NCBI GenBank assembly: GCA_964444805.1
Contig: CAYUIK010000095.1
Location: 1-15,038 of the forward strand
Reading direction: 5' to 3'
Source of the DNA: RECG01 sp964444805
GTDB taxonomy: Bacteria > Bacillota_I > Bacilli_A > Acholeplasmatales > Acholeplasmataceae
Length of the DNA stretch: 15,038 nt
The first letter of the stretch is position 1, and every line of letters starts with the position of its first letter. The notes under the pieces are model-generated. The model worked only from the letters and a program-made list of their open reading frames with translations. It was not told the origin of the DNA and made no database searches. A program made the position numbers and the translations under genes. This document shows, piece by piece, positions 7,229 through 14,962 of the stretch.

Positions 7229-7238
7229 GGGTTTCACC

Positions 7239-7640
7239 TCAAAAGATCAGATTATAGATCAGATAACTTACCGTGCTCGTGGAAAGTCCAAGAAAGGTGC
7301 CCCAGGCCAGATCGATGATCGTGATCGATAGAGGCCAATCCTTGAGCGTTGCCAGGTTCGTCAGATCATAGGTGGCATACGTAATGAAACCGAAGAGCGC
7401 CCCGTATAAAATCGCATGTGAGAGCGTACCCTTGTCGACGGCTGGCAGCAAAACGAAGATGACGAGTGCAGCGACGAAAAGCGCGTAGAAAACCATCGCG
7501 GCGATCCAGTTTACATCTGTTTTTAACAGGTGTCCGATCTGCTTTTGATAGAGATTTTTGGCGACGATGCCAAGCCAGATCAAATCGATCACGAAGAAAA
7601 CGATGAAAGCGATGATATACAATTTGACAAACGTGAGCAT
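7239..7640 (-). CDS. DUF2177 family membrane protein
   Basis: The protein has 133 residues with four predicted membrane helices (roughly 5-25, 44-66, 72-92 and 105-130). The N-terminal FFVIDLIWLGIVAKNLYQKQIG, the AILYGALFGFITYATYDLTNLATLKDWP stretch and the closing DLAWGTFLG match the small DUF2177 family, whose function is unknown. The start ATG at 7640 has an ideal AGGAGG (7648-7653) with a 7-nt spacer. It is the first gene of a three-gene minus-strand operon with the DAK2-DegV fusion and the DUF1295 protein, so a role in membrane lipids is possible, but this rests on context only. Confidence 0.9.
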   Translation of the reverse strand: MLTFVKLYIIAFIVFFVIDLIWLGIVAKNLYQKQIGHLLKTDVNWIAAMVFYALFVAALVIFVLLPAVDKGTLSHAILYGALFGFITYATYDLTNLATLKDWPLSITIIDLAWGTFLGLSTSTVSYLIYNLIF

Positions 7641-7672
7641 AAGAAATCCTCCTAAATATACGTTATGAGTTG

Positions 7673-7681
7673 ATTATAACA
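7673..7681 (-). promoter_or_regulatory. Extended -10 promoter for the DUF2177 operon
   Basis: On the minus strand the sequence reads TGTTATAAT: a perfect TATAAT (7673-7678) with the TGn extension (7679-7681). No good -35 box lies 16-18 bp upstream. It is 20 nt from the AGGAGG of the DUF2177 gene, so the leader is very short. Confidence 0.65.
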
Positions 7682-7740
7682 CATGTAAAATGCGGAAGCA
7701 CTCAGTGTGCACGCATACCATGCTTATCCCATATTTGCTG

Positions 7741-8793
7741 TTATTCGTCCGCGTTCTTTCGACTGACAACGACTTGTGGGAAGGGGATCTCGATATCGTT
7801 CGCATCCAGAATTTCCTTGATTCGAAGGTGCATTGCTCGGGCCGGACCGTAATGTTGTTCGGTTTTGGTCTGGCACTGGGCAGTCATGTTGATCCCGCTG
7901 TCTCCCAGGCTCATGACACCGAGTACGTAGGGGTCTTCGAGCATTTCCGGGTGGTTTTCGCGCATCTTTGGGAGTTCACGATTAAGGATTTCGATCGTTT
8001 CGGCGACGTTGGATTCGTATGCGATGCTAAAATTGACGACTGCAAGTGAAGGATTTCTCGAAAAGTTCGTCACATTGGTGATGTCGCCATTATTGAGAAT
8101 ACGGACTTCGCCTTTCCAGTTCTTGATCTTGGTCGTCTTGAGTCCGAGGTCGATGACGTCGCCCTTGAACCCTTGAACTTCGATGCGGTCCCCAACATCG
8201 AAGTGCTGTTCGAAGACGATGAAGAAACCGCTGATCAGGTCATTGATGAAGTTTTGGGCACCGAGCCCGATGACGAGCCCGATGATGCCGAGTCCGGCAA
8301 GAGCCGGGCCGACATTGACGCCCCAGATCGAGAGAATGAGGAGAATCGTAAGGATGCCAATGAAGTATTTGGTAATACTCATCGCGATGCCCGCGATCGT
8401 TTTCTTGCGTCGTTGCAAGGGACCTTCTTTTCGACCGATTCGACTGAGCGAGAACCTACTGATACGGATGAGAAAAAGTGATATGAAGAGGACGAGAATC
8501 GAACTGACGATCGCACCGATATTCTTGAGCAAAAGGTCCCTGACTTCGGTACCGCGATCGCTGATATAGGTCTCATAATCGAAACCCCAGAGCCAGAGAA
8601 GAAAGAAAATACCGGCAAGGACGAAGAGGAAGTTCATGATATAGATCACAATGAAAATCCACTTGTGCCATTGTTCTTCTTTTCGCTTTAAGAGCGCGTG
8701 CTCGACGGAAAAGAGCGTGATGATGAAAAAGACAGCAGCAAGAGTTAGCAGGATATTCGTGGTATTGTCGAATACCGTTAGAATGGTAGTCAA
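7741..8793 (-). CDS. mscS: MscS-family mechanosensitive ion channel
   Basis: The protein has 350 residues. It forms a membrane pore that opens under tension and lets solutes out during hypo-osmotic shock. Predicted helices are at about 12-32, 45-70, 91-110 and 135-157, followed by the pore helix region VGPALAGLGIIGLVIGLGAQ at 161-180 with its Gly/Ala packing pattern. FINDLISGFFIVFEQHFDVGDRIEV runs straight into the beta domain (about 200-265, with the N-G-x-I-T-N loop) and an alpha/beta C-terminal domain to 350. It is longer than E. coli MscS (286 residues), with two extra N-terminal helices, as in many Gram-positive homologues. The start is TTG at 8793; AAGGA lies 8 nt upstream and no ATG is near. 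The downstream gap to the next promoter is short and has no clear terminator, so read-through into the DUF2177 operon is possible. Confidence 0.94.
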   Translation of the reverse strand: MTTILTVFDNTTNILLTLAAVFFIITLFSVEHALLKRKEEQWHKWIFIVIYIMNFLFVLAGIFFLLWLWGFDYETYISDRGTEVRDLLLKNIGAIVSSILVLFISLFLIRISRFSLSRIGRKEGPLQRRKKTIAGIAMSITKYFIGILTILLILSIWGVNVGPALAGLGIIGLVIGLGAQNFINDLISGFFIVFEQHFDVGDRIEVQGFKGDVIDLGLKTTKIKNWKGEVRILNNGDITNVTNFSRNPSLAVVNFSIAYESNVAETIEILNRELPKMRENHPEMLEDPYVLGVMSLGDSGINMTAQCQTKTEQHYGPARAMHLRIKEILDANDIEIPFPQVVVSRKNADE

Positions 8794-8819
8794 AGAAATC
8801 GTCCTTTCCTTTTTTCTTT

Positions 8820-8828
8820 ATTATACCA
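8820..8828 (-). promoter_or_regulatory. Extended -10 promoter for mscS
   Basis: On the minus strand the sequence reads TGGTATAAT: a perfect TATAAT (8820-8825) preceded by TGG (8826-8828). No recognisable -35 box is present. It lies about 27 nt from the TTG start, leaving room only for a short leader with the AAGGA ribosome binding site. Confidence 0.65.
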
Positions 8829-9137
8829 TAAATCGAGACGTGCTTCCGAGGACGCGTGTATTCGACATCCATCTAAAAAAGGATGAAACAAAACGTAGGC
8901 TGTGGCAATTATGTGAAATATGAAAAAGATAAGAAACAAAGAGGATGAGACGCGATCAAAGCGCAAGAGCAGACCAGGGGTTAAAAAAGCAATAAATCGC
9001 TTGATTAAGGGATATGCATCGTGTTTTTCCTGGAATCGACATCACCTGTTAGAAACGCAAGAAGAAAAATAACAAAGAATTATACATTTCTGAATAATTT
9101 AAGGATCGAAATCGGTTTGGTTCGAAGTGCAAACCTT
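8829..9137. other. Intergenic region between divergent mscS and pdhA units
   Basis: About 310 bp without a convincing gene. It is more A-rich than its surroundings. It holds one 50-codon open frame (8920-9072, + strand, very basic, no ribosome binding site), which I do not call as a gene. Near its right end a 6-bp inverted repeat, GGTTTG (9114-9119) and CAAACC (9130-9135), has a 10-nt loop containing the palindrome TTCGAA and is followed by TTTT, two bases before the pdh -35 box. This could be an operator or a weak terminator. I see no RNA gene or riboswitch that I can name. Confidence 0.5.
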
Positions 9138-9166
9138 TTGAATTAAAAATATGAGTCATATATAAT
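9138..9166 (+). promoter_or_regulatory. Sigma-A type promoter for the pdh operon
   Basis: TTGAAT (9138-9143), a 17-bp spacer and a perfect TATAAT (9161-9166). The predicted start is near 9173. The leader is about 24 nt and carries GAGGAGG just before pdhA. This fits strong constitutive expression. Confidence 0.8.
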
Positions 9167-9196
9167 GAAGGCGAATAGAAAGAGGAGGCTCAAACT

Positions 9197-10282
9197 ATGT
9201 TGTTCAAGAAATATGATCCGCTTAAAAAGAAACAACTCCAGATTCTTGATCCCAAGGGTAAAATCGTCAACCCGGATCTCGAACCGGAGATCGATAAGGA
9301 AACGTTGATCAAAATGTACAAAACGATGACGCTCGGACGCATCGCCGACATCAAGGCACTCCAGTATCAACGACAAGGACGCATGCTCACCTATGCTCCG
9401 AACCAGGGACAGGAAGCCGCTCAGGTCGGTTCGATCGCCGCACTTGAAACTACGGACTGGCTCGCTCCCGCTTTCCGTGAGCTCAACATGATGCTTTACC
9501 GGGGAATTCCTTTGGAAAAAGTATACCTTTACTGGTACGGAAACGAATGGGGAAGCCACTTCGATGAGGACATCAAGGTACTTCCGGTCAATATTATCAT
9601 CGGCTCACAGGTTAATCATGGTGCCGGTCTCGCCTATGCCAGCAAGATTCAAAAGAAGAAGGAAGTCTCGATGGCCGTAATCGGTGACGGTGGAACCTCA
9701 CACGGAGAGTTTTACGAAGGTCTAAATTTCGCTGCATCCTATGACGCACCACTCATCGTTTTGATCCAAAATAACCATTATGCGATCTCGACACCACGGA
9801 AAAAAGCGACCAAAGCGGAAACGCTCGCCCAAAAAGCTGTCGCTTTCGGAATTCCCGGCATCCAGGTCGATGGAAACGATGCTCTCGCCATGTATGTCGC
9901 AACCAAAGAAGCGGCTGAGCACGCGCGTTCCGGTAAAGGACCGGTCCTGATCGAAGCGGTTACCTACCGCATGGGACCGCATACGACCTCGGACGACCCG
10001 ACGATCTACCGCAAGAACGAAGAAGTCGAAGCATGGGCCAAAAAAGACCCGATCGCCCGGTTCAAGACCTATCTTGAGGACAAGGGACTATGGGACGAGG
10101 ATAAGGAAAACGAACTGCAAGAAGAAAACAAGGCGTTCGTGACGAAGACGTTCAAGAAAGTTGAACAAAGTGGCGACACCGTACTCGAAGACATCTTCAA
10201 ATACACCTATAAAGAGATGACACCGCAACTCGAAGAACAACTCGCGGATTACAAGGCATTTTTGGCGGAAGGAGGCGAATGA
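9197..10282 (+). CDS. pdhA: Pyruvate dehydrogenase E1 component, alpha subunit
   Basis: The protein has 361 residues. With PdhB it forms the thiamine-diphosphate-dependent E1 that decarboxylates pyruvate and acetylates the E2 lipoyl group. The ThDP-binding motif runs from G163-D164-G165 to N192-N193 (GDGGTSHGEFYEGLNF ... IQNNHYAIS). Other Bacilli-type PDH features are QRQGRMLTYAPNQGQEAAQVGS, LAPAFRELNMMLYRG, GIQVDGNDALA and TYRMGPHTTSDDPT with the flexible loop near the active site. These favour PDH over a branched-chain dehydrogenase. The start ATG has AGGAGG (9183-9188) with an 8-nt spacer. It is the first gene of pdhABCD, one base from pdhB. Confidence 0.97.
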   Translation: MLFKKYDPLKKKQLQILDPKGKIVNPDLEPEIDKETLIKMYKTMTLGRIADIKALQYQRQGRMLTYAPNQGQEAAQVGSIAALETTDWLAPAFRELNMMLYRGIPLEKVYLYWYGNEWGSHFDEDIKVLPVNIIIGSQVNHGAGLAYASKIQKKKEVSMAVIGDGGTSHGEFYEGLNFAASYDAPLIVLIQNNHYAISTPRKKATKAETLAQKAVAFGIPGIQVDGNDALAMYVATKEAAEHARSGKGPVLIEAVTYRMGPHTTSDDPTIYRKNEEVEAWAKKDPIARFKTYLEDKGLWDEDKENELQEENKAFVTKTFKKVEQSGDTVLEDIFKYTYKEMTPQLEEQLADYKAFLAEGGE

Positions 10283-10283
10283 C

Positions 10284-11261
10284 ATGGCCGTTTTGAACAT
10301 GGTACAAGCAATTAATCAGGCACTCGATCAAAAAATGAAGGATGACGACCGTGTCGTCGTCTTCGGTGAAGACACCGGTTTCGAAGGCGGCGTCTTTCGC
10401 GTAACCGCCGGCTTGCAAAAGAAATACGGCGAAGACCGCGTCTTCGATACGCCGATCGCCGAAGCGGCGATTACGGGGAGCGCCATCGGTATGGCGATCA
10501 ACGGTCTCGTGCCCGTTGCGGAAATCCAGTTCGATGGGTTCATGTTTCCCGGTTTCACCGAAATCGTGACCCACATGGCGCGTTATCGGAATCGTTCGCG
10601 CGGACGCCACGGTCTACCGATCGTCGTACGCTTTCCCCATGGGGGAGGCATCCGTGCCCTCGAGCACCACTCCGAGAGCCTAGAAACGCTTTTCGGACAC
10701 ATACCGGGGCTCAAAGTCGTGACGCCCTCGACGCCTTATGACGCCAAGGGTCTGTTGATCTCGGCGATTGAAGATCCGGATCCGGTCATCTACCTCGAAC
10801 CCAAGCGCATCTATCGTTCCGGGAAACAGGAAGTGCCAGAAGACTTATATCGCATTCCGATCGGCAAGGCGAAAGTCGTTAAAAAAGGAACCGATCTGAC
10901 CGTCGTTGCCTGGGGTGCGATCGTTCGCGAAGTTGAGAAAGCACTCAAACTCATCGAGGATGAAAACATCAGCGTTGAACTCATCGATCTTCGGACGATC
11001 AATCCGATCGATCGGGATACGATCATCGAATCAGTCAAGAAGACGGGACGTTTTCTTGTCGTTCAAGAAGCGGTCAAGACCTATGGTCCCGGTGCTGAAC
11101 TCATATCACTTGTCAACGAGCACGCTTTCCTATATTTGGAAGCACCACCGGCCCGAGTCACAGGGTTCGATATCACCGTTCCACTGCCTCGAGGTGAACA
11201 CTATCACTTCGTAAGTCCGGATCGAATCGCGGACAAGATCAAGCGCGTCGTCAAGTTTTAA
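10284..11261 (+). CDS. pdhB: Pyruvate dehydrogenase E1 component, beta subunit
   Basis: The protein has 325 residues, the standard length. E1 beta supplies the catalytic Glu that activates ThDP (E60 in FDTPIAEAAITG, 54-65) and the C-terminal transketolase-like domain. Further hallmarks are GEDTGFEGGVFRVTAGL near the N terminus, IQFDGFMFP, MARYRNRSRGRHGLPIVVR, HHSESLE (the active-site His pair), PGLKVVTPSTPYDAKGLL and VELIDLRTINPID. The start ATG lies one base after the pdhA stop (10280-10282), and its ribosome binding site GGAGG is inside the end of pdhA, so the two subunits are made in equal amounts by coupling. Confidence 0.97.
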   Translation: MAVLNMVQAINQALDQKMKDDDRVVVFGEDTGFEGGVFRVTAGLQKKYGEDRVFDTPIAEAAITGSAIGMAINGLVPVAEIQFDGFMFPGFTEIVTHMARYRNRSRGRHGLPIVVRFPHGGGIRALEHHSESLETLFGHIPGLKVVTPSTPYDAKGLLISAIEDPDPVIYLEPKRIYRSGKQEVPEDLYRIPIGKAKVVKKGTDLTVVAWGAIVREVEKALKLIEDENISVELIDLRTINPIDRDTIIESVKKTGRFLVVQEAVKTYGPGAELISLVNEHAFLYLEAPPARVTGFDITVPLPRGEHYHFVSPDRIADKIKRVVKF

Positions 11262-11276
11262 AAGGAGGAGAAAACG

Positions 11277-12554
11277 ATGTATGATTTCAAATTTGCCGAT
11301 ATCGGCGAAGGTGTCCATGAGGGCGTTGTCCTGAAGTGGAACTATAAAGTCGGAGACAAAGTCGAAGAGGGTGAAACCCTCGTCGTCGTCGAAACCGACA
11401 AGGTCAATGCTGAACTTCCTGCTCCTGTCGACGGAATCATCAAGAAGATCGGAGCCGAAGAAGGCGAAACGATCCACGTTGGTGAAACGATCGTCATCAT
11501 CGACGATGGCAGCGAAGAAGAAAAAGCCGAAGAAAAAGATCCGAAAGAAGACGAGAAAGTTAGCGAAGGCGGGTCGGACCAAGGTGTTATCGGCGAGATC
11601 GAAGTCTCCGAAGACGTCATGGAGAGCAGTGCAGAAGGAAACGATGAGAAAACGAGTGAAGCACCGAAGCGCGTCCTCGCAACCCCCGTTGCCCGCAAAC
11701 TCGCCAAGGATCTCGGTGTCGATATCCAGCTCGTCCAAGGTAGCGGTGAGCAGGGACGCGTCATGAAAGAAGACATCCGAACTTTCGCTGAACAAAAGGA
11801 AAAACCAAAGACACAAAGCACGCAGCAGGTACCAAGCGTCAAAATATCGGCGGAAGGCGATACCGAGATCGTGCCGATTACGAAATTACGTAAAGCCATC
11901 GTCAACTCGATGTCCCGATCCATGCAGATCATTCCCCATTCGACCCTCATGGACGATGTCATCGTTGATGATCTGGTCGCTCTTCGCAACGACATCAAGG
12001 AAGATGCAGCGAAACAAGATATCAAACTGACGTATATGCCCTTTATCATTAAGGCGATCGTCATCGCACTCAAGAAGTACCCCTTCTTCAATGCCAGTTT
12101 CGATCAAGAGAATGAACGGATGATCTTAAAGAAGTTCATCAACATCGGTATGGCGGTCGATACACCGGACGGCTTGATCGTTCCCAACATCAAGCATGCC
12201 GATCAAAAAGGTATTCTCGCTCTCGCGAGCGAACTCGGTGAGCTCGCCCAGGCAACGAGAGACCGTAAAGTACAGTTCGAGCAACTACAAAACTCGACGT
12301 TCACGATCACGAACTTTGGTGCTGCCGATGTCGCTTACGGTACGCCGATCATCAACCATCCCGAAGTCGCGATCATCGGCATCGGTAAGATCGCCCAAAA
12401 ACCAGTCGTTAAGAACGGTGAAATCAAACCGGCTTACGTGCTACCGTTATCGCTCGCTTTCGACCACCGCGTCATCGATGGTGCGGATGCCGGAAGATTC
12501 TTAAATACGGTTAAGGCTTTATTAAGTGACCCGATGATGTTACTATTGAGTTGA
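11277..12554 (+). CDS. pdhC: Pyruvate dehydrogenase E2, dihydrolipoamide acetyltransferase
   Basis: The protein has 425 residues. E2 is the core of the complex and passes the acetyl group from lipoate to CoA. There is a single N-terminal lipoyl domain (about 1-76) with the modified lysine K42 in ETDKVNAE. A long acidic linker (78-131, mostly Glu, Asp, Lys and Ser) contains a short non-acidic island, GVIGEIEVSEDVM (103-115). The peripheral subunit-binding domain is at about 133-169 (ATPVARKLAKDLGVDI ... GRVMKEDI). After a Gln/Lys-rich hinge the catalytic domain starts near 196 and ends with the active site H397-x3-D401-G402 (HRVIDG). The start has AAGGAGG just upstream, 15 nt after pdhB. The ribosome binding site of the next gene overlaps this gene's stop. 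Confidence 0.97.
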   Translation: MYDFKFADIGEGVHEGVVLKWNYKVGDKVEEGETLVVVETDKVNAELPAPVDGIIKKIGAEEGETIHVGETIVIIDDGSEEEKAEEKDPKEDEKVSEGGSDQGVIGEIEVSEDVMESSAEGNDEKTSEAPKRVLATPVARKLAKDLGVDIQLVQGSGEQGRVMKEDIRTFAEQKEKPKTQSTQQVPSVKISAEGDTEIVPITKLRKAIVNSMSRSMQIIPHSTLMDDVIVDDLVALRNDIKEDAAKQDIKLTYMPFIIKAIVIALKKYPFFNASFDQENERMILKKFINIGMAVDTPDGLIVPNIKHADQKGILALASELGELAQATRDRKVQFEQLQNSTFTITNFGAADVAYGTPIINHPEVAIIGIGKIAQKPVVKNGEIKPAYVLPLSLAFDHRVIDGADAGRFLNTVKALLSDPMMLLLS

Positions 12555-12565
12555 GGTGATTTTCC

Positions 12566-13936
12566 ATGAAAACATATGAACTCGTCGTCATTGGCGGCGG
12601 ACCCGGCGGATATGTCGCAGCGATCAAGGCCGCACAACTCGGTTTAAAAGTCGCTTTGATCGAAAAGGAAGTCGTTGGCGGCATTTGTCTCAATCACGGG
12701 TGTATACCGACGAAGACACTCATCAAGAGCAGCAAGGTCTACAAGACCATCATGCATTCCAAGGATTATGGCGTCATGATCGACGGCGAGGTCAAAGTCG
12801 ACTGGAAAGCGATGCTCAAACGTAAGGACCAGGTCGTCAGACGTTTGACGGGTGGTGTTTCTTCGCTCCTCAAGAAAAATGGCGTCGATGTCATCAAGGG
12901 TGAAGCAAAAGTCATCAGCAAGTCCAAGGTCGAAGTCAATGGTGACGTGCTTGAAACGAAACATCTAATACTCGCGACCGGAGCACGCCCGATCGTTCCG
13001 CCGATTCCCGGACTCAAGGAAGCCTATGAACAAGGAATCGTCAAGACGAGTCGTGAACTTCTCGTCATCGAAAAATTGCCGAAGAGTCTCGTCATTATCG
13101 GTGGTGGCGTCATCGGTATCGAGTTCGCAACGATCTTCGCCAATCTCGGGACGAAAGTCACGATCATCGAAAAGATGGATGGCATTCTGATGAATTTCGA
13201 TTCGGATATCACGGACGCATACCGGAAGATCCTCAAAAAGGACAAGATCGATATCCATACCGGTGCGGAAGTCAAGAAAGTTGACGGCAACACGGTAACC
13301 TACGACAAAGACAACGAAGAAAAGACGATCGAAGGCGAAGCCATTCTCTTGTCGGTCGGCATGCGCGCGAACTCGGAAGGACTCGAAGCACTTGGTCTTA
13401 AGATGAATCGTGGTATGATCGAGACCAACGACCGGTTGGAAACCAACGTCAAAAACGTCTACGCCATCGGCGATGTCAATGGAAAATACATGCTCGCGCA
13501 TGTGGCATCCGCGGAAGGCATTACGGCAGCAGAAAACATTGCTGGTAAGGACGCTCGCATGCATTACGATCGCGTCCCCAATGCCGTTTACGGTGTTCCG
13601 GAAGTCGCATCGATCGGTTTGACGGAAAAAGAAGCGAAAGAGCAAAAACTCGATTACGACGTGTCAACGTTCCCGCTCGCAGCGAACGGTCGTTCGCTCT
13701 CTGAGAATGAAACAGATGGCTTTGTCAAACTCATCGTTTCAAAGACATACAAGGAAATACTTGGGGCACACATTTTGGCCTACAGCGCATCCGAACTGAT
13801 CGCTGAGATTGGAATCACCCTTGAACTCGAAGGTACGGCCCACGAACTTGCCCACACGATCCATGCCCATCCGACGCTTTCGGAAATCATGATGGAAGCG
13901 GCCCATGGGGCGATCGACAAACCGATTCATTTTTAA
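12566..13936 (+). CDS. pdhD: Dihydrolipoyl dehydrogenase, E3 of the PDH complex
   Basis: The protein has 456 residues. This flavoprotein reoxidises dihydrolipoamide and makes NADH. FAD site GGGPGG at 10-15; redox-active disulfide C41 and C46 in GGICLNHGCIPTK; NAD-binding GGGVIGIEFA near 176-186; a second FAD contact, YAIGDVNG; and the C-terminal catalytic pair H435 and E440 in HAHPTLSE. It lacks the extra N-terminal lipoyl domain that some Mollicutes and streptococcal E3 proteins carry. The ribosome binding site GAGGTG (12553-12558) overlaps the pdhC stop, with a 7-nt spacer. It is the last gene of the operon and is followed by a hairpin. Confidence 0.96.
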   Translation: MKTYELVVIGGGPGGYVAAIKAAQLGLKVALIEKEVVGGICLNHGCIPTKTLIKSSKVYKTIMHSKDYGVMIDGEVKVDWKAMLKRKDQVVRRLTGGVSSLLKKNGVDVIKGEAKVISKSKVEVNGDVLETKHLILATGARPIVPPIPGLKEAYEQGIVKTSRELLVIEKLPKSLVIIGGGVIGIEFATIFANLGTKVTIIEKMDGILMNFDSDITDAYRKILKKDKIDIHTGAEVKKVDGNTVTYDKDNEEKTIEGEAILLSVGMRANSEGLEALGLKMNRGMIETNDRLETNVKNVYAIGDVNGKYMLAHVASAEGITAAENIAGKDARMHYDRVPNAVYGVPEVASIGLTEKEAKEQKLDYDVSTFPLAANGRSLSENETDGFVKLIVSKTYKEILGAHILAYSASELIAEIGITLELEGTAHELAHTIHAHPTLSEIMMEAAHGAIDKPIHF

Positions 13937-13944
13937 TCCCCGGC

Positions 13945-13980
13945 AGACGAGGCATCCGAGCGGATGCATCGTCTTTGTCT
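13945..13980 (+). terminator. Hairpin terminator after pdhD
   Basis: Left arm AGACGAGGCATCC (13945-13957), loop GAGC (13958-13961), right arm GGATGCATCGTCT (13962-13974), with 12 of 13 positions paired and one G-A mismatch. It is followed by TTGTCT, a weak T tract. It starts 9 nt after the pdhD stop codon. Confidence 0.75.
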
Positions 13981-14034
13981 AGAGGAAACAACACGAAAAA
14001 ATATCGAAATACCTCTTTATTTTTGCAAATAATG

Positions 14035-14043
14035 TGCTAAAAT
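14035..14043 (+). promoter_or_regulatory. Extended -10 promoter for the lipid kinase gene
   Basis: TGCTAAAAT: TAAAAT (14038-14043) with a TGn extension (14035-14037). No good -35 box at the right spacing; TTGCAA (14023-14028) is too close. The predicted start is near 14050, leaving a leader of about a dozen bases, so the GAGG at 14051-14054 would sit almost at the 5' end of the message. Confidence 0.5.
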
Positions 14044-14061
14044 AGGTAGAGAGGTCATAGA

Positions 14062-14961
14062 ATGAAATATTTGTTGTTATACAATCCCGTCAGTGGACGA
14101 TCAACCATCTGCAAGCATCTTTCATATATTCAAAGGCGTTTTGAAAAAGAGGGTTTGAAGGTCGATATCTATGAATCGAAGCGGGAAAGAGATCTCATCG
14201 ATCAAGCTCATTTAAAGTCAGGCGACTACGACGTCTTCGTCGTGGCTGGAGGCGACGGAACGATCAATGAAGTCGTCAATGGCGTCATGCGAGCGAAAAA
14301 GCGCCCGGCAATCGCTGTCGTTCCGAGCGGAACGGCCAACGATATCGCGGCGATTCTCGGTATTCGTCGCTCGATTAGACATGCATTGAACGTCATTTTT
14401 CGGGAAGAAGCCGTTTCGATCGATATTAACCGCATGAACGAGCACTATTTCGTTTATACCGCTGCTGCCGGTGTTCTAACACGAATCAGTTATGACGTCT
14501 CAAGGCGAAGACTCAAGAAATACGGGTATTTGGCGTATGTCTTCGAAGGCATGAAGGATTTATCGCAGGATTATCGGTTTCCACTTGAAATCCGTTATAA
14601 CGGAAAAAAAGTTGAAAATGAGTATATGCTCGTGCTCGGTTTGAGTTCGAACCGTGTCGGTGGTGTCTTTCTTAAGAATTTTGCGCATTCGAAGTTGACT
14701 GATGGGCTCTTTGAAATCCGTCTCTTCGAGACGAGAAGGAAGTTTCGTCGGTTCCGCCTCTTGTCATTCTTCCTGAGACGCGGCAAAAAGCTCAGAGAAG
14801 ATGAGCACTTAGTGTCGAGTTCGTTTAAAATAAAGGCTGATCCGGATGTATGCTGGAATGCCGATGGTGAACTCGCAGCGCGAGGAAGTGTCGAGATCAA
14901 GGTGTTTCAGGAACAGATTCGGTTTTATATGAGTAAGAAAACGAAAAAAAGGTATTTCTGA
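14062..14961 (+). CDS. dgkB: Diacylglycerol / lipid kinase (YegS-Rv2252-BmrU family)
   Basis: The protein has 299 residues. It is a soluble, membrane-associated kinase that phosphorylates diacylglycerol or a related lipid with ATP, returning it to phospholipid synthesis. Family motifs: NPVSGR at 8-13, the nucleotide-binding GGDGTINEVVNG at 63-74, PSGTANDIA at 88-96, a SIDINRMN strand, KLTDGLFEIRLF and the late WNADGE segment, which holds an acidic residue of the active site. Length and order match DgkB-type enzymes. The exact lipid cannot be read from the sequence, so the symbol is the most likely ortholog only. The start ATG has GAGG (14051-14054) with a 7-nt spacer. The stop TGA (14959-14961) is one base before a tRNA gene. 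Confidence 0.88.
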   Translation: MKYLLLYNPVSGRSTICKHLSYIQRRFEKEGLKVDIYESKRERDLIDQAHLKSGDYDVFVVAGGDGTINEVVNGVMRAKKRPAIAVVPSGTANDIAAILGIRRSIRHALNVIFREEAVSIDINRMNEHYFVYTAAAGVLTRISYDVSRRRLKKYGYLAYVFEGMKDLSQDYRFPLEIRYNGKKVENEYMLVLGLSSNRVGGVFLKNFAHSKLTDGLFEIRLFETRRKFRRFRLLSFFLRRGKKLREDEHLVSSSFKIKADPDVCWNADGELAARGSVEIKVFQEQIRFYMSKKTKKRYF

Positions 14962-14962
14962 T

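Noticed and set aside
7228..7237. GTG at 7237 as the start of the DAK2-DegV gene
   Set aside because: The GTG is part of the GAGGTG ribosome binding site that is correctly spaced for ATG 7228.
7690..7722. Possible hairpin between the mscS stop and the DUF2177 promoter (AAGCA ... TGCTT)
   Set aside because: Only a 5-bp outer stem around a long loop and no T tract; too weak to call a terminator.
8920..9072. 50-codon basic open frame on the + strand (starts MKKIRNKEDE, ends LLETQEEK)
   Set aside because: No ribosome binding site before the ATG, no recognisable domain, and Lys/Arg content as expected for translated A-rich noncoding DNA.
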